Assembly: GCF_028583425.1 (NCBI RefSeq)
Contig: NC_072797.1
Coordinates: 20,246,001 to 20,310,000 of the forward strand
Source: Eublepharis macularius
Lineage: Eukaryota > Chordata > Lepidosauria > Squamata > Eublepharidae
Length of the DNA stretch: 64,000 nt
Reading direction: 5' to 3'
Shown: positions 11,801 to 23,449 of the stretch, one piece after another
How the letters are laid out: each line of letters begins with the position of its first letter
Position numbering within the stretch: position 1 is the stretch's first letter
Translations under genes and position numbers: made by a program
Notes under the pieces: model-generated
The model's database searches: none
What the model was told of the DNA's origin: nothing
The model's input: only the letters and a program-made list of their open reading frames with translations

Positions 11801-13220
11801 ATATTGTATATATGGCGTTTTCAATCAGGTATAAGCAATAGTGCTTCTCAGCACTGACAGGGTATTAAATAGCTTGCACAAGGGAGTCCAGTGTGCATAG
11901 ATTTCATTTTTGTGTTATGTTTAGTATCAGTGTATAGGGGTTTTCTTCGGTGCTTGGCTGTTGATAACTGTTTCAGAAGCCACTAGTCCATGATACATGA
12001 TGGGGTAATTATTGGTGTTTGATCTGCTTTGGGTCTCTTTGTTTTGGGGCTTTCTTTCCAAGGGTCACCTAAAATCCATAGGCTTACATGAGATCACCTT
12101 TTTATTTATAGGCTGTTTCAAAATTTGTAAGTACTAACACTGCATTTTGTGGCAGTATTCTGAATTTAGGTTTGGGGAGTAGCATTGTACCAGCCGTGTG
12201 TGTCTGTGTGGGCTGTGTGTTGCCTTTATTTTCTCTTGCTTTCTGTGGAGGAGAGTTCTTTTCATTTAAATATTGTGGTAGGAACTGTTTGCTGTAACTC
12301 GAGAAACCTGAACAAATTTTGTTCATGCTTCTTTGGATGTTTCTGCATAATATATTCAAACATTCTGTTCTCTGGGAAATTTTTGAGGATGCTTTTTTTT
12401 TTTTTGCATGTAGGCCATCTTTTAAAGCCGAAAATGCAGATTGATATTTGAGGGCTGGCCTTATATTAGGAGATCACGTTGGAATCCTGCCTTGTTGCAG
12501 TGGCTGATCCTGGATGGGGAAATAATCTTTTAATAGGTTTTAGACACCCTCCCCCTTTCCCCGAAATGAAATAATGTTACTTTGTTTTTCCTGTAAATAA
12601 TGATACAGGATAGGAGGTACTCCTCCTGGGCCAATGGTTTGTCTGAGCAAGTGTGAAAATGCTGATCCAAATGTTTCCAGGGCCTACTGCTTGTTGGCCA
12701 TCCGAATCCTTGCTTGGGGTTACCTGTGTCTATTGGGAACAAAGAATTTGCCATCCAGTCTGCTTTAGCAGAGGTAAACCAACAGAAAACAGTTTTGTTT
12801 TTATGATGTTTATAAGCCTGGATTCAAAGAGCCCACCCACACCCCAAAGATGCCTATCATTTTGGTGCATGCACGGAAGCTTTCCCGATTTCCACTTCTA
12901 TTTACAGCGCCACAAGCGGCATTAAAGATTTCTCACAAGCATCCCCTGACTTTCCGGCTTGTGGCTGAGGAGCTATGATGGGAGGGGTTTGAGAAGCCTC
13001 TGTGTATGCGCAGAAGCCCCACATCTGATCATTTGGATCCCACCCAGGGTGTTTTAGATCCTCCAACTGCTTGACCTTGCTGTGAATTGGTTTATAGCAA
13101 GGGAATACATAGATCTGAACACCGTTTTTTGCTCACACCATTTTGTTCTATTTCTGTTATGTAGCACTTCTCTTCACGGCTCAAAGCAGTTTGCAATAAA
13201 ACAAGCAGATTATCCCCTCT
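8900..13220. other. Repeat-poor intronic or upstream stretch
   Basis: In about 4.3 kb I recognised no dispersed repeat, unlike the rest of the window. AT-rich segments alternate with short purine tracts. A strong donor-like GGGAGGTAAGTTGG occurs near 9400 and could end an untranslated exon, without further support. Confidence 0.4.
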
Positions 13221-13221
13221 C

Positions 13222-13434
13222 TAGGGTTGCCAACTGTGGGTTGGGAAATTCTTGGGGATTTGGGGGCGGAGCCTGGGGAGGGTGGAGTTTAGGGTAGTGA
13301 GGAAGCTCAGTAGGAATATGATGCCGTCAGCTCTTGGAGCTGCTGTTTCCTCCATGGGAACTGATCTCTGTAGTCTGGCGATCAGTTGCAATTCCAGGAG
13401 ATCTCTAGGCCCCAGCTGTCTGTTGGCAACCCTA
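13222..13434 (-). mobile_element. 213-bp MITE with 13-bp perfect terminal inverted repeats
   Basis: Termini are TAGGGTTGCCAAC and GTTGGCAACCCTA. Flanks CCCCTCTC and CCACTCTC match at 7 of 8 positions, suggesting an 8-bp target duplication of hAT type. The interior shares GGGGGCGGAGCCTGGGG and the CAATTCCAGGAGATCTC block with the other copies of this family. Confidence 0.75.
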
Positions 13435-15379
13435 CCACTCTCCCATTCCTAGTATTAATCCCATTTGAGGAGAGGATGCTTTAGCAGCTCCTCCCAGGTC
13501 AAGAGGCCTGGATTGGGAAGGGTTCCTTCATCTCCTTCTCCCCCCCCCCTTTCCTGAGAGCAAAGGAAGAAGCAGCTAGGTTTTGCTTTGCCTCCAATAG
13601 TAGATACCAGCTCAGGGTTTTGTACATACATGTCTGTTTCATTCATGAATTGTGGTAACCATTGACAACCTTAAGCATGTGAAATAGGTTGCATCAGTGA
13701 GCCAAGAGTGTTGCCCCAGATTTAGGGATCTGAGCTCAGAGGTGATTAAAAGCGGCCCTCCATGAATGTTAACTACATAAATGCCCTCTGAATGCGGGAT
13801 CTTTCCTTTTCTCCCGTTTTTGCACTTATTTAGCCATCTGTTTTACAGGGTGCAATCCTAAGTGGAGTTACACTCTTCTAAGGCCTTTGACTTCAGTGGA
13901 CTTTGAAAGGTGTAGTTCTGTTTAGGACGGCGCTGTTCACTTATCCCTTCGTTTCTCCTGTTGCTTAACTGGACTTAGAAAGACCAGCATGTAAATCTTC
14001 TGCAAAGATTTAGAAAGTTTCGGTTTCTAATTGCAGCTGAATAGATTTCTTGTATAGACAAGTCCTTATAATAATATTTGGGATAGGCAGAATTGCTGAA
14101 ACCTAAAATCTACATACCCAAGGGCTGGAATAGGACCAATAAATACCCTAGCAGCTTGGAAATCTGAGGATTTGATGCTGGCACTGTAGCAGTGGAAAGA
14201 CTTACGTAGCTCTGTGCAGGATCCCGTTCTTTAAAAACTTTATAGTTTAGGGATTGGGAACATCTGTTAAACTACCTCTGGACATGGAAGTTCCATTTAA
14301 GGTAATAGCCCAGAGAGGACCAGATGTAATACATTTTTCAAATATTTTGTAAAAGACATCTGAGAGAGTTGCCATCACTGCTCACCCCTACACAAGTGTT
14401 TTGTGTTAGCATGGGTCTCAGTTACAGTGATCTGGGTATTTGTCCAGAGCTTCCATGCATCTTTGCCTCTAAGTAGTTCCCTTCTGTGGTTTCCCCTGCT
14501 TTGGTCTCTTCTTTCCGAAACTATCTTTGGTGCCATCTTTCTGGCAAGGCCATAGACAACGAGGGTTTGTCCACCATGTGGATGGGGAGGTGCAGATTTC
14601 CACATCTGCTCTACCCACATTCAGTGCCGTTTCCCCTCGCCCCACTGTTCTCCCCTCCCTACCAAGGACAACATGGGCTTTTTTGCCAGCATTTTTTAAA
14701 ATGGTAGTCGCTATATTGCTGTACCATCATTACACTATAGTGTTATAGCTGCTACTGATTTTTTTTTTAATGTCAGAATGCTCTCTGGTGTCATGGGCAT
14801 GAGATTCTTTCCTTACCAAATCTCCCATCTGTTCATCTCCCATCTTGCCAGCTGCCAAAAGCTGGTGTCCTCAGGCCTGAGATAGACAGGGAAGGGGGTT
14901 GTACCAACTTGTTCCTTCTCCTGCTCTGGGAGGGACAGCATGTGACTTCTGTCCACCCACCTCTATCAGGCTTACCCCTGCTGTACCTGGGTGTCTCTGG
15001 TGGCTCCCTTGGCAGCTTAGGGCCTGCATTTGCCCTGTCCAGGCTACTGAAGGTCTCTCATTGGCCTGGCTGAGGTTTAGCTGCCTGCGCTGCTTCAAGA
15101 AGAAGGTAATTCAGCTGCATGGCCAGGGGTTGTTGCCTGGGGCTCGGCACAACAGCAGCAGCCCCCACTCTGATGGGGAAGGCAGTCTGGGACTTTGTGG
15201 AGGTGCCTGTAGCTGAAATGCTGGTGGAGGAGACAGCGTGGGCCTGGGGAAGGCGTCTACCCATGTAGTGTTGGTGGAGTGGTGGTGGAAAAGAGGATGG
15301 CATTGCTGGAACACATGAGGAGGGGTGGCAGGAACAAAGGGAAATGAAGGAATGCCTGGAGAATCCTATAATGTGGTCT
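13435..15379. other. Presumed intron 1, mostly unassigned
   Basis: Contains a degraded copy of the short 88-bp palindromic repeat at about 13852-13936 (TGCAATCCTAAGTGGAGTTAC to TTTAGGACGG). No coding exon is supported; short ORFs at 14.4-15.3 kb lack domains. Confidence 0.4.
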
Positions 15380-15538
15380 CACTGGCTGATTCCGCACATG
15401 TTGGATAATGCACTTCCAATCCTCTTTAGAGATCATTTGGAACTGAATTTTTCGAGTGTGAAACAAAAAATCCACTTCCAAACGATAGCTAAAGTGCATT
15501 GAAAGTGCATTATCCAACGTGTGCGGAATTAGCCACTG
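15380..15538. mobile_element. 159-bp palindromic MITE
   Basis: Terminal inverted repeats pair CACTGGCTGATTCCGCACA with the reverse of TGTGCGGAATTAGCCACTG, and pairing continues through GTTGGATAATGCACTT. No convincing 8-bp target duplication was found, so the class (hAT-like CAGTGG terminus) is tentative. Confidence 0.7.
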
Positions 15539-16292
15539 TTGCCTCTGTGAATGGCTTTCCATTTGCAGCCAAAGTGAGTGCACAATTATGAATTGTCTCC
15601 ATGTGGAAGCAGCCACGATATATTAAAGGAGCCCTTTACCTTCCCTTTTTTATAAGCTCTCTGTCCGTCATCCTATCTAGCTCTTAGTCGTACTTGCAGT
15701 TCCTTTCCTTCCACAAGTTGGCTTGCCATTTCCAGGGGCCGTAAGACACCATTGCAGTCTCCTTCTCTTGGCTGCAGTTGGTGATGGGGCAACTTTAGAA
15801 AAATGAAATCTCTGTGGGTCTTTTTTAGCCTAAATACAAGCCGTGACTTTGACTTCTAAATAATTTTAAATCAAGGTTGACTTTTAAATCATTTTTCTGT
15901 TTCTGCTATTGAGCTGCCAGTGCCCAGGACCTGTACCTGAATTGTCTTTGAGCCTCATGTGGCACGTAAGTCACAGTTTGGCTATCTTTCTGGTAATAAC
16001 CACTGTGGTTAAGTATATAAACTGCAGTTAGTTGTGCAGTAGAGCTATTGCCTTGCTCTGACTGCATATGAGTCAGAGGTTGTAAGACTTACCATGGTCA
16101 TAGCTAGGCGGAGGCTGAAACAGGAAACCTAGACAGAATCCTCGGAAAAGCTTGGACCCCACCCCGTATCGGGGCTTCTTAAAAGGCTAAAGGCTGAATG
16201 GCTAACCTTGAACTTTGCTGTCTCTAGTGCTTCAGCATTTGAGAACGAACACTGTGTGTGTCCGGAGGAACTTGTGAGGATTGTCATCCGGG
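15539..16292. other. Presumed intron 1, nothing recognised
   Basis: No exon or named repeat could be supported. Confidence 0.4.
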
Positions 16293-16850
16293 GCAGCGTT
16301 TCTCAAACTGTGGACCAAATACCAAAAGTGGGTCGAAACCAAGAGGGAGGATGAAGAACAGGGTGAACTGAGAGGGGAGGCTCCTGGGAGGCTTGGAAGC
16401 AAATTTGGGTTTATCTCTGTAATGTGTGAAATAGCATGAAAGACAATCTGCTGCTTGAAAATGCTTTGTATTTATAAATAATAATTATAATTAAGACAAG
16501 ATGCAGCTGACTCATGGTGACCCCACACGGGGTTTTCAAGGCAAGAGATGAGCCTGGATGGTTTGCTATTTCCTTCCTCTGGAACTCTGGTTTTCCTTGA
16601 TGGTCTCCCATCCAAGCACTAATCACGGCCGATCCTGCCTAGCTTCGAGCTAGTTTGTGATGCTCTATTTATGAAGACTAAACATGAATAATAAATTATA
16701 AACTTGTTCAATGTTAATCGATTTGAAATTTCTGCATTTTATTTTGAGGCGACGGAAAGTACTGTGAAGTTACTTTGCAAGCAGGTCTGGAAAACTGCAG
16801 TGTTTAGAAAGTGGGTCCATTTCAAAAGAAAAACCATGAAAACCCTTTGG
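16293..16850. mobile_element. hAT-like element interrupted by a 5S SINE
   Basis: The left side reads CAGCGTTTCTCAAACTGTGG then CCAAAAGTGGGTCG, which resembles a vertebrate hAT (Charlie-type) terminus. The right side, around 16805-16850, has AGAAAGTGGGTCC then AACCATGAAAACCC, as expected for the opposite end. The 5S SINE at 16490-16665 splits it. Boundaries are approximate. Confidence 0.5.
16490..16665 (-). repeat. 5S-rRNA-derived SINE
   Basis: Plus strand: GACTCATGGTGACCCC, GGGGTTTTCAAGGCAAGAGA, then GGTCTCCCATCCAAGCACTAA and CCGATCCTGCCTAGCTTCGAG, the last two being reversed 5S rRNA-like sequence. Confidence 0.85.
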
Positions 16851-16992
16851 ATTGACAGGAGGTTTGCTGGGAATCCCTGGGTGTTTATTTTCCTTGGTAT
16901 CTTTGGTTTGTGGTCTGCTGGGGCCTGAAGAACTAATGTTAGAAGGAATAGCCTGGGGCTATTGCTGTAAGTTTGTGTTCTGTCCCTTTAAG

Positions 16993-17203
16993 ATTCAGAG
17001 GAGTTAGCCATGTTAGTCTGTAGTTGCAAAAAAGTAAGGAGTCCAGTAGCACCTTTAAGACTAACCAACTTTATTGTAGCATAAGCTTTGGAGAGCCACA
17101 GCTGTCTTCGTCCCATGCATCTGACTAAGAGAGCTGTGGTTCTCGAAAGCTTATGCTACAATAAAGTTGGTTAGTCCAGGTGCTACTGGACTCCTTACTG
17201 TTT
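16993..17203 (-). repeat. Hairpin retroposon, longest copy, 12-bp TSD
   Basis: The two arms are inverted: AGTAGCACCTTTAAGACTAA and its partner, through CAACTTTATTGTAGCATAAGC, form a long hairpin around about 17100. TGTCCCTTTAAG occurs at both borders (16981-16992 and 17204-17215). The plus-strand left end (GGAGTTAGCCATGTTAGTC) is shared with 52729 and 55806. The other end is truncated variably, so the element probably reads on the minus strand with a fixed 3' end. Confidence 0.8.
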
Positions 17204-17213
17204 TGTCCCTTTA

Positions 17214-18151
17214 AGGTTACCTGAGAAATGGGAGATGACCACTAGGTCCTCCAGCTGTGGAACTGCAGGTGTGCAGCACAGCAGATGGAATGAGAGAAAT
17301 GATGAAAGGGCTTGGCAGGAATGCTGTTTCAAGCCTTCAGTCTTAAAGGCAGAGGATCTGGGAACGCCCTGCTGGGGTTGATTGTAGGCGGTTATATGAT
17401 ATCTTGCTTCCTAAAGAGAAAGTAAAGATCTCAGGAGAGAGATTGTCCTTGAGGTTTTGGTCGCTGACTTGCCCAGTGGGCATCGACACCTGCATTTCCC
17501 TAGGGTGTGCTGCATCTTGATCTCAGCTTCTGGGGAAACAAGAATACTCAAGTTAGTTATCCAGCCTCCTGCTCACATAGAGATCTCACATGGCAGTGCG
17601 AAAAATATAAATCAGGAGCCCTGAGATGAAGTTGCCAAGAAGACTAGGCCTGTTTCACTCCGCTCTTCACTGCAAAGCAATCAGGCATGGATCTGTCAAG
17701 GGACATATGCGGACAGCCATTTCAGAATGAATGAACTGCACTTTTAGCTTTGGGCTGTGAGCAACTGAATCAGATCTAGGCGTTCCCAGCAAGATCAGGG
17801 AGCTCAATTCTATATGCTGTTGGACTGGACAGCTAGATCTGTATAGTGGATTCGTATATACTTATTAAAATATTTATATCTCACCTTTCCTTGTGGCACA
17901 AGATTGCTTACAAATCATAATGAAAAGTATCACAACTTAAAACGAGCAAGATGAGTCCCGGAATTACGCCCCCTCCCCAAGCAATAAGGACAGTCCTGAA
18001 TAGGGTGAATCACTGGCCAGGGCCATTGCCCAGTATCAAAGAAGCCACATTGCAAGCAGAAGGTCCCAGGTAGGCCTCAAATGGGTTATGGTGGTACCTG
18101 GGCAGGTGAATGCTGCATGCTGCAACTCAGAGTGTGGTGCCACCATGCAGA
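17214..18151. other. Presumed intron 1
   Basis: A weak LINE-tail-like string (ATATTTATATCTCACCTTTCC) lies near 17868. Nothing else is recognised. Confidence 0.35.
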
Positions 18152-18348
18152 CCTGATTGCCAACTCCAGCTTGGGATATTCTAGATTTGGGGGCGGTTCC
18201 TGGGGAAGGTAGAGTTTGGGGAGGGAAAGAAGCTTAGCAGGGATGTGAGGTCATGCTGTCCACCTTTTGAAGCTGCCATTTCTTTCAGGGAGACTGATCT
18301 CCATTTGGGGAAGAACTCCAGGCCCCACTTGGAGGTTTGCAACTATAG
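18152..18348 (-). mobile_element. TAGGGTTGCCAAC-type MITE, decayed
   Basis: Layout matches the copy at 13222: ATTGCCAACTCCAGC, GATTTGGGGGCGGTTCCTGG, AAGCTTAGCAGGGATG, GACTGATCTCC and a GGTTTGCAACTATAG end. The terminal repeats have drifted. Confidence 0.75.
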
Positions 18349-19349
18349 ATCTGGTTCAGATTTGACTCTCACAGGCTTATGTCATCACACTTCTTTTAAA
18401 TCTGGTACCATTTTTATTAAACCACTTATTAACACACCAGCATTTTAGTAATTGAGTCTTATAGTCATAGTGAATTAACAAAACTTACTCTCAGCTCCAG
18501 ACAGATACGAAATGATGAGGAAAGGAGAAAACTGCTAGTTAAGCCAGCTTTCACCATGTCATAAAATACACATTTCGTTTGATTTCAGCTCAGGCTGGTT
18601 TGTGGTTTTGATGGGGGGGGGCAATAACACTTTGTGTGGCAGGGAAGGAAGGAGGGCTCCCCCCCCTTTCCCCAGTAATCATCCTTTGGTCTGAGTTACA
18701 TTACAGCTCTTTCTGGCATGCCAGGAAGTGGCCTGAAGGAATGCAAGTTGAGGAAGAAATCAGAATTGCTTTTACCAGGCTCAGGGTAAATCAGTTCTTT
18801 GAGCGATTCATGAAAAAAACAGAATATTTATTCAAGACAACCAGACTGGGGGGATGTCTCTCAACATTTTGTCTCACCAACTTCTGTAATTGTGAGTAGT
18901 ATATTTACCAATTGATTCATTAATTTGTTCATTGATTCGTTCTAGCACTTTATATTCCACTTGAGTGCAAAATCTGTTTCAAGAGACAGGTTCAGGAGTC
19001 CTACCTCACAATAAAATTAAAAAATCTAGTTCAAATATTATTAAAATCTTTAACAACGAAGCAATAAAAACTGAAATCTCTAATACTCTCAACAGAGGAC
19101 CAAAGGCCTCTTTGAAATGGAAAGTAAGGAGCCTAAGAAGGCGAGTGCAATCTGCTTCATGGGCATTTCAGAAACTAGGCCGAGACATTTTTACTGCCTG
19201 AGGTAAAATATCTAAAAGTCACCCTTCCACTGCTTATCTACTACGTGATTCTCCTTTGGCCACATTATTGAAATGAACCAGAGTAGTGCAGGAGCATTCT
19301 TGTGTTATCTTTCTGCACAGTTTAGTGGGCCTTTGACAACAGATCGATA
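18349..19349. other. Presumed intron 1
   Basis: No exon found. Near 18930-18980 there is a string (GCACTTTATATTCCACTTGAG) resembling a dispersed LINE or SINE tail. Confidence 0.35.
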
Positions 19350-19393
19350 TGGAGTCTCAGTGAGAAAGGCAGACTATAAATGAAGTAAACAAA
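19350..19393 (+). repeat. L2-type 3' tail fragment
   Basis: GTCTCAGTGAGAAAGGCAGA followed by CTATAAATGAAGTAAA matches the 3' end of the L2 LINE copies at 24330 and 46905, in opposite orientation. Confidence 0.65.
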
Positions 19394-19474
19394 TAGTGGC
19401 CCATATTCCTATGTTCCACTCTGCTGTCCCTTCTAGCTTCCAGATCTGCTGCTGGTAATGGTAGAGGGTAGTGC

Positions 19475-19759
19475 CTAGGGTTACCAGATCTCTGTCAGCT
19501 CCTGGCAGAAGGGGGCCCCAGTACTGACTAGTGTGATGACATCATTTCTGGAAGTGATGTCATTGTGCTGGCTGTGGGAGTGTTCCCACACCTATTTAGG
19601 ACGAAATGCGAGAGCACCCCCACAGCCAGCACTATGTCACTTTCAGAAGTGACGTCATATCCTGCTGTGCACTTTCCTGGGTTGCCTGCCGGTGGCACCA
19701 GCTATCTGTGGACACCGGAGCAAACCGCCAGGAGTTTGCCTGCCACCTGAGAACCCTAG
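19475..19759. repeat. Foldback repeat with CTAGGGTT ends
   Basis: Starts CTAGGGTTACCAG and ends AACCCTAG. Inside, a GTGCTGGCTGTGGGAGTG arm pairs imperfectly with a CACCCCCACAGCCAGCAC arm, and GGAAGTGATGTCAT pairs with AGAAGTGACGTCAT-type sequence. Not recognised as a named family. Confidence 0.6.
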
Positions 19760-20529
19760 TAGTACTTCACTTTTCTTTATATCATGATAGGGCCACCTTT
19801 TGGTCACAAGAATTGTATGTATTGTCCCTGAATCACTTCTGTTAGTGTGGACAGCAAACCATGAGGGGTTGGATATGCTTAAGAAGCGTATCCTTTATCC
19901 TCTCCAAGTGGGATTCTTGATATTCCCCTCAAGAGCTGCCCACTTTTAAGGCTGATTTAAACTTTACTGCCTCGTTGGGGTAGGGCAGATACGATGTTCC
20001 AAACAAAGGACTTAAATTTTAAGAGTTCCTTTCTGTTCTTATGGTTCAAATTATGTGCAGTGAAGAAGGGGGGCCACACTAAGGCAAAACGATACACGGG
20101 AAAGACTAAAAAGGAAGAGTGCATACATGGGAAAGACACTAAAAGGAAGATTCCCCGACGAACCTGTATGTGAAATGTGTAGGGGTGTACAATTATTAAA
20201 GATTCTTCCTTTTGTACCAATTGCCCTTTTTTTTCTTTTCAAATTATGTGCAGCATTGATAGGGACCATATGGCTATCTCAGGCGGCTGTGGTGGTGCTG
20301 CCTTGGGAGTTCAGGGCCTTTGAAAGCAATTGCCTACTCCATGGTGTCATCAAGAGGAAGTTTAATTTATATATATTATTAATTTATATTGATTTATATA
20401 CACTCATGCTATATAAATATGTGTGATAAGGCAATGATGTATCCACAAATTTTGTTGGAAGCTGGCAGTATTCAGATAAATGCAAGGACCATCAATGAGT
20501 CTGTAGCTGGCCTGATCTTCGGTAGTGCT

Positions 20530-21045
20530 ACAAAGATACTATAAGTAGAGCCCTGCTGGATCAGATGAGTGGTCCATTTAGTCCAGTGTCATGTTTCTCC
20601 CAGTGACCAGCCCTGGAGGAAGAGCAAACAGGGCATAAAGGCATTCCACTGAAACAGCTTCCCAGCAAGGGTTTATTGCCTCGGGACATGGAGGTTTCCT
20701 TTAGTCATCACGTTAATAGCCATTGATGGACCTATCCTCCACGAATCTGTTTAATCCCTTTTAAAGCTGTTTATGCCAGTGGCCATCGCTACATCCACGG
20801 GCAGTAAGTCCACAATTTGATTACTCATTGAGTAAAGACGCATTTCCTGGATATGTTGTCCATCCACTTCATTGGCTGCCGCTGAGTTCTAGTTTTATGG
20901 GAGAGGGAAGAAAAAGTTCTTTCTGTCCTTTTTCCTCACCACATGCATAAAACATTGTCATTCCCCCACCCCCCTCATCTTTTTCTAGGCTTTTTAAAAC
21001 CTTTCCTCATAGGAAAGATGCTCCAGCCCCTTATCTTAGTCTCTG
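20530..21045. repeat. Old dispersed repeat, probably CR1/L3-type fragment
   Basis: Blocks such as CCTGCTGGATCAGATGAGTGG, AATAGCCATTGATGGACC, TTTAATCCCTTTTAAAGC and GCCGCTGAGTTCTAG recall a repeat common in reptile genomes. The shorter segment at 49215 shares the GAGCTGGATCAG..CCATCTAGTCCAG start. The family name is uncertain. Confidence 0.45.
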
Positions 21046-21589
21046 GATGGAATTGATTGACATGTCAGCAGGAGTGATCCTGGCCAGAGTAACACACAAT
21101 GTATTGTGAAGTGGTTGCTTGTGGCATTTGTATAGAAGCACTCTTGGCTCCCAATCCATACTGGGACAGGAGTCCTGAGCATTTGGAAGAGGGTGAAGTG
21201 CTGAATACTACCATTAGGTTGGAGCCAGCCAAACAAATCCACCATAAGAGAAGAGAGCAATGGCACACAGTAGACTGGGCCTGTGTTGGTGTAATATCTG
21301 AAGGCCTCATTCAGTACTCAGCTCTTGCTCATATCTGCCCAGCTTAGGGGACAGAAATGCCCTCTGCCTCAGTGAGAGAAACAGTAATGGAAAGAAAGGA
21401 AGCAGAGCTTCAGAAGGGATGTGTGGCTACGATACCCTCTTCCCCAACTTGACGTTGCCGTACATAAAGGATTTTGTGGCTTAGTTTGTGCAGGGATCAC
21501 AAATGCTAGAAGCAGAATTAGACAGATTGGTCTGTCAAGGTGTGTTTGTACTGTAGCTTGCAGTGGCTCTCCAGGGTCTCTGGTGTTTC

Positions 21590-21690
21590 ACAACACCTGC
21601 TGCCTGATCCTTTTTTAACTGGAGTTAAACTTGGGACTTCCTGCATGCTAAGCAGATGTTCTACCACTGAACCACAACTGCTCTTGTTCT
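21590..21690 (-). repeat. tRNA-derived SINE head, truncated
   Basis: Plus strand reads as a reversed tRNA-like head: TTTAACTGGAGTTAAACTTGG, CTTCCTGCATGCTAAGCAGA, TGTTCTACCACTGAACCAC. The B-box side and the A-box side (GTGGTTCAGTGGTAGAAC) are visible on the minus strand. Confidence 0.75.
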
Positions 21691-21789
21691 CCCTGACCTT
21701 TTAAAAATAGTGTTTGTTTCTTCCTTACTACTTCTTCCTGCCGATTGTTTCCTTCCAGCTCAGATTCTCTATTGTCTCGGTCTCTTGTC

Positions 21790-23276
21790 TGCACTGAATG
21801 TATACAAATTCCCTGAGCCAGATGGGGTGCGCCCGAGAGTGCTTAAAGAACTTTCAAGAGTTTGCAGACTCTTTGTCAATCATCCTCCAGACCTCTTGGA
21901 GGACAGGTGATGTGCCGGAAGACTGGAGGAGGGCAAGTGTCACCCCAATTTTCAAGAAAGGGAACAAGGACGATTCAGAGAACTACAGGCCAATCAGCCT
22001 GATCTTTGTCCCAGGAAGGATACTGGAACAGATATTAATGGCATCAGTCTGCAAGCATCTGATGGACAACATGGTGATACGGGGAAGTCAGCATGGATTT
22101 GTCCCCAACAGGTCCTGCCAGACTAACCTCACCTCCTGTGACTGAGTGACAGGCTTACTAGATTGCTAGAATGCTGTCAATCTAGTTTATCTGGATTTCA
22201 GTAAAGCTTTTAACAAGGTTCCTCATGATGTTCTAATGAGTAAACTGGAGGGCTGTGGACTGGACTTTAGGACGGTTAGATGGATAGGAGGCTGGCTGAA
22301 TAACTCCATCCAAAGAGTATTTGTCAGTGGAATCACATCTGATTGGAGAACGGTGTCCAGTGGAGTGCCACACGGTTTGGGTCTGGGCCCAGTGCTTTTC
22401 AATATTTTTATAAATGATTTGAATGAGGATGTTGAAGGGATTCCTTATTAAATTTGCAGATGACACCAAACTGGGAGGAGTAACAAAACCCTTGAAGACA
22501 GGGATAGAATTCAACGAGATCTGAATACATTGGAAACGTGGGCAAATTTGAATAAGATGCAATTTAACAAGGATAAGTGCCGAGTTTTGCATCTGTGTAA
22601 CAAAAATGCAAAGCATGCATACTGAATAGGGGATACACCTCTGAGTAGCAGTGTGTGTGTACAAGATCTTGGGGTACAGGTGGATGGGAAGCTAAATATG
22701 AGCAGTCAGTGTGATGCAGCAGCAAAAACTAATGCAGTCTTGGGGTATATCAAGAAAGGCACAACATAGTGGGATGTCATTGTTCCACTATATACCACAT
22801 TGGTCAGGCCTCACCTGAAGTACTGTGCGCAGTTCTGGAGACATCAGTTCAAAAAGGATATGGAAAAATTGGAATTGGTGCAGAGGAGAACAACCAGGGG
22901 ATGATCAGGGGTCTGGAGACGAAACCCTACAAGGAAAGACTGAGGGACCTGGGAATGTTCAGTCTAGAGAAGAGGAAGGCTGTCACCTAGAGGAGGGAAG
23001 GGAGCTGCTCCTGTTGGCAACAGAAGGTAGGACTCAAAACAATGGGTTTAAACTACAGGAGGGAAGGTACCGGCTGGACGTTACGAGAAACTTCTTCACT
23101 TTAAGAGTAATTCAGCAGTGGAACTGGTTGCCTAGGGATGTGATGGGTTCCTCCTCTGGTAGTCTTCAAGGGGACGAATATTTATCAGGGGTGCTTTAGG
23201 CTGTTCTTGCATTGGGCAGGGGGGTGGACTAGATGGTCTGTAAGGCCCCTTCCAAATCTATGATTCTATATCTGTA
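21790..23276 (+). mobile_element. CR1-type LINE, 5'-truncated and frame-broken
   Basis: Encodes the reverse transcriptase part of a chicken-repeat-1-type non-LTR retrotransposon in pieces: 21798-22145 (with DWRRASVTPIFKKG and a YRPISL box), 22236-22451 ([20 protein letters not shown]), the FADD catalytic box at about 22453-22464, a [12 protein letters not shown] stretch near 22805, and GLETKPYKERLRDLGMFSLE at 22910-22972. Stops and frameshifts separate these blocks, so it is dead. The 3' end GGACTAGATGGTCTGTAAGG, then CCTTCC and ATGATTCTAT, is the CR1 signature. The element inserted in the sense orientation of the host gene. Confidence 0.93.
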
Positions 23277-23295
23277 TCTCTCCCTCTTGTCCTCT

Positions 23296-23449
23296 GAGAC
23301 ATAGGACTAACTCGCCTACAGTTAATCTGAGCTGCATTTGTGCTGCTGAGACATAGGACTAACTCGCCTACAGTTAATCTGTGCTGCATTTGTGCTGCTG
23401 AGACATAGGACTAAGTCGCCTACAGTTAATCTGTGCTGCATTTGTGCTG
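23296..23449. repeat. 52-bp tandem repeat, about 3 copies
   Basis: GAGACATAGGACTAA recurs at 23296, 23348 and 23400, a period of exactly 52 bp. Copies differ at only a few positions (for example CTCGCC and GTCGCC). It begins about 20 bp after the CR1 3' end. Confidence 0.95.

Noticed and set aside
21798-22145. A host gene with reverse-transcriptase similarity
   Set aside because: Reading frame breaks, CR1 3' signature and RT boxes in several frames show a dead LINE copy.
23296-23449. CRISPR-like repeat array
   Set aside because: Units are contiguous 52-mers without unique spacers, in vertebrate DNA.
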